From the NCBI GenBank assembly GCA_036508135.1, contig DATCHW010000305.1, positions 62,001 to 126,000 on the forward strand: a stretch of 64,000 nt of DNA. The letters run 5' to 3'. The notes below the pieces were generated by a model. It was not told the origin of the DNA. It was given only the letters and a program-made list of their open reading frames with translations, and did no database searches. The position numbers and the translations under genes were made by a program. Of the stretch, positions 63,405-64,000 are shown one piece after another (within the stretch, counting starts at the first letter, position 1; each line of letters opens with the position of its first letter). This DNA comes from DATCHW01 sp036508135. GTDB taxonomy: Bacteria > Bacteroidota > Ignavibacteria > Tepidaquicellales > Tepidaquicellaceae.

Positions 63405-63821
63405 ATGAGCAAATATATACTGTTTTTATTGTTACTTGTTTTAACCCTGCCGGCAAAAATCATCTCTCAGGAAAAAGAGCATCCGATTGATGTCATTATG
63501 GATTCCTGTATGGAAAAAGATCCTTCAACATTCGGTTCGATTAAATGTGTTGAAGAAGCATCGAAGTTATGGGATGCTGAAATTGAAAAATACAATAAAC
63601 TTCTCCTTGGTATCCTCGACGCTGAATCTGTAAAAATATACAAATCTGCACAGGCAGAATGGCTGATTTACAAAGAAAAGGAACTGGCAAATATTGACCG
63701 GATCTACTCTCAGATACAGGGGACGATGTTTTTGCAAATAGCTGCGGGAGAAAAACTCGATATTGTTAAACAAAGAGCGCTCCAGCTACAAAGCTATTAC
63801 GACGATCTGGAAAAAAATTAA
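63405..63821 (+). CDS. LprI/DUF1311-like secreted protein
   Basis: A 138-residue exported protein (signal ends KIISQ). The DUF1311/LprI pattern is present: SIKCVEEASKLWDAEIEKYNKLL, then KIYKSAQAEWLIYKEKELA. Members include proteins linked to lysozyme inhibition, but most are untested. Only two Cys (around 33 and 46) remain, so the usual disulfide set is partly missing. Monocistronic; the MITE-like element lies 70 bases upstream. Confidence 0.82.
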   Translation: MSKYILFLLLLVLTLPAKIISQEKEHPIDVIMDSCMEKDPSTFGSIKCVEEASKLWDAEIEKYNKLLLGILDAESVKIYKSAQAEWLIYKEKELANIDRIYSQIQGTMFLQIAAGEKLDIVKQRALQLQSYYDDLEKN

Positions 63822-64000
63822 AATTAACAGAGGAACAAGAAGAATAAACTCGAAGTATCACGAAAAAAACGGAGAATAATCACGAAGTACCACGATGATT
63901 TCTCTTGTTACAATGGTCTACCGTTGTAACGGGAGAAATACTTTCCCAATCGGGAGATGACCCAAGGGGTATTCGGGAAAGAGAAAAAAGGGGGAAAGGC
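63822..64000. repeat. Repeat spacer at the window end
   Basis: No gene. It holds CACGAAGTACCACGA-type text and the GTTACAA hairpin at 63906-63931, then GGGGTATTCGGGAAAG near the edge. Confidence 0.6.
63906..63931. repeat. GTTACAA hairpin repeat, copy
   Basis: TGTTACAA...TTGTAACG, near identical to 62357-62382 (one base changed at the 5' arm). Preceded by TCTCT as other copies are by CCCTC. Confidence 0.88.

Overview
The window is a stretch of bacterial chromosome, AT-rich and densely coded, most likely from the Bacteroidota/Chlorobiota side of the FCB group, with an Ignavibacteria-like organism as best guess. This is inference. It rests on many lipoproteins and secreted proteins with 'SQ'-type signal ends, an outer-membrane TonB receptor under a TPP riboswitch, weak or absent Shine-Dalgarno sites with frequent TTG starts, and GC-richer hairpin repeats between genes. 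No rRNA, tRNA, CRISPR array or transposase gene was seen.

Layout. 1-3.8 kb: translation genes thrS (5' end cut by the window edge), infC with an AUU start, rpmI, rplT and pheS. 4-8.5 kb: three cyclophilin-type prolyl isomerases, one fused to a membrane Ser/Thr protein kinase, with a ketoacyl-ACP synthase III between them. 8.5-12.3 kb: TPP-riboswitch-controlled TonB receptor and murB. 12.4-23.4 kb: aminopeptidase P, an unknown gene with a structured RNA at its start, hutU, a DUF4143 ATPase, a class V aminotransferase, a propeller lipoprotein, PAP2 phosphatase and a TlpA-like lipoprotein. 23.4-26.7 kb: a Mla/MCE lipid-transport operon. 27-33 kb: a large hybrid histidine kinase, YjbQ and a secreted propeller protein. 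33-38.6 kb: a compact minus-strand run of a CDF exporter, a NicO/UreH-like membrane protein, two M16 peptidases and an M15 peptidase.

38.8-46.9 kb is the accessory part: cupredoxin, ABM-like protein, DUF5131 protein, an AAA ATPase + RloB pair (AbiL-like defence candidate) behind palindromes, an HTH protein, an HNH nuclease + HIT protein operon, a small unknown gene, and almost 1 kb of repeats with a possible gene remnant. 47-53.4 kb: chromate transporter, outer-membrane protein, guanine deaminase, thioredoxin-TPR protein, ferredoxin, MFS transporter, glutathione peroxidase. 53.5-61.1 kb: two core minus-strand units, rho-rng-nuoG-hydrolase and icd-nudix. The icd product lacks the known NADP-selecting residues. 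61.2-64 kb: repeats, a coiled-coil lipoprotein, a HigBA-type toxin-antitoxin pair, a MITE-like element with a 9-bp target duplication, and an LprI-like secreted protein.

The most unusual items are the kinase-cyclophilin fusion beside its likely parent, the multi-helix RNA at 14.8 kb, the MITE at 63.2 kb, hairpin or repeat cassettes held between long imperfect direct repeats just upstream of genes, and the accessory nuclease genes around 40-46 kb.
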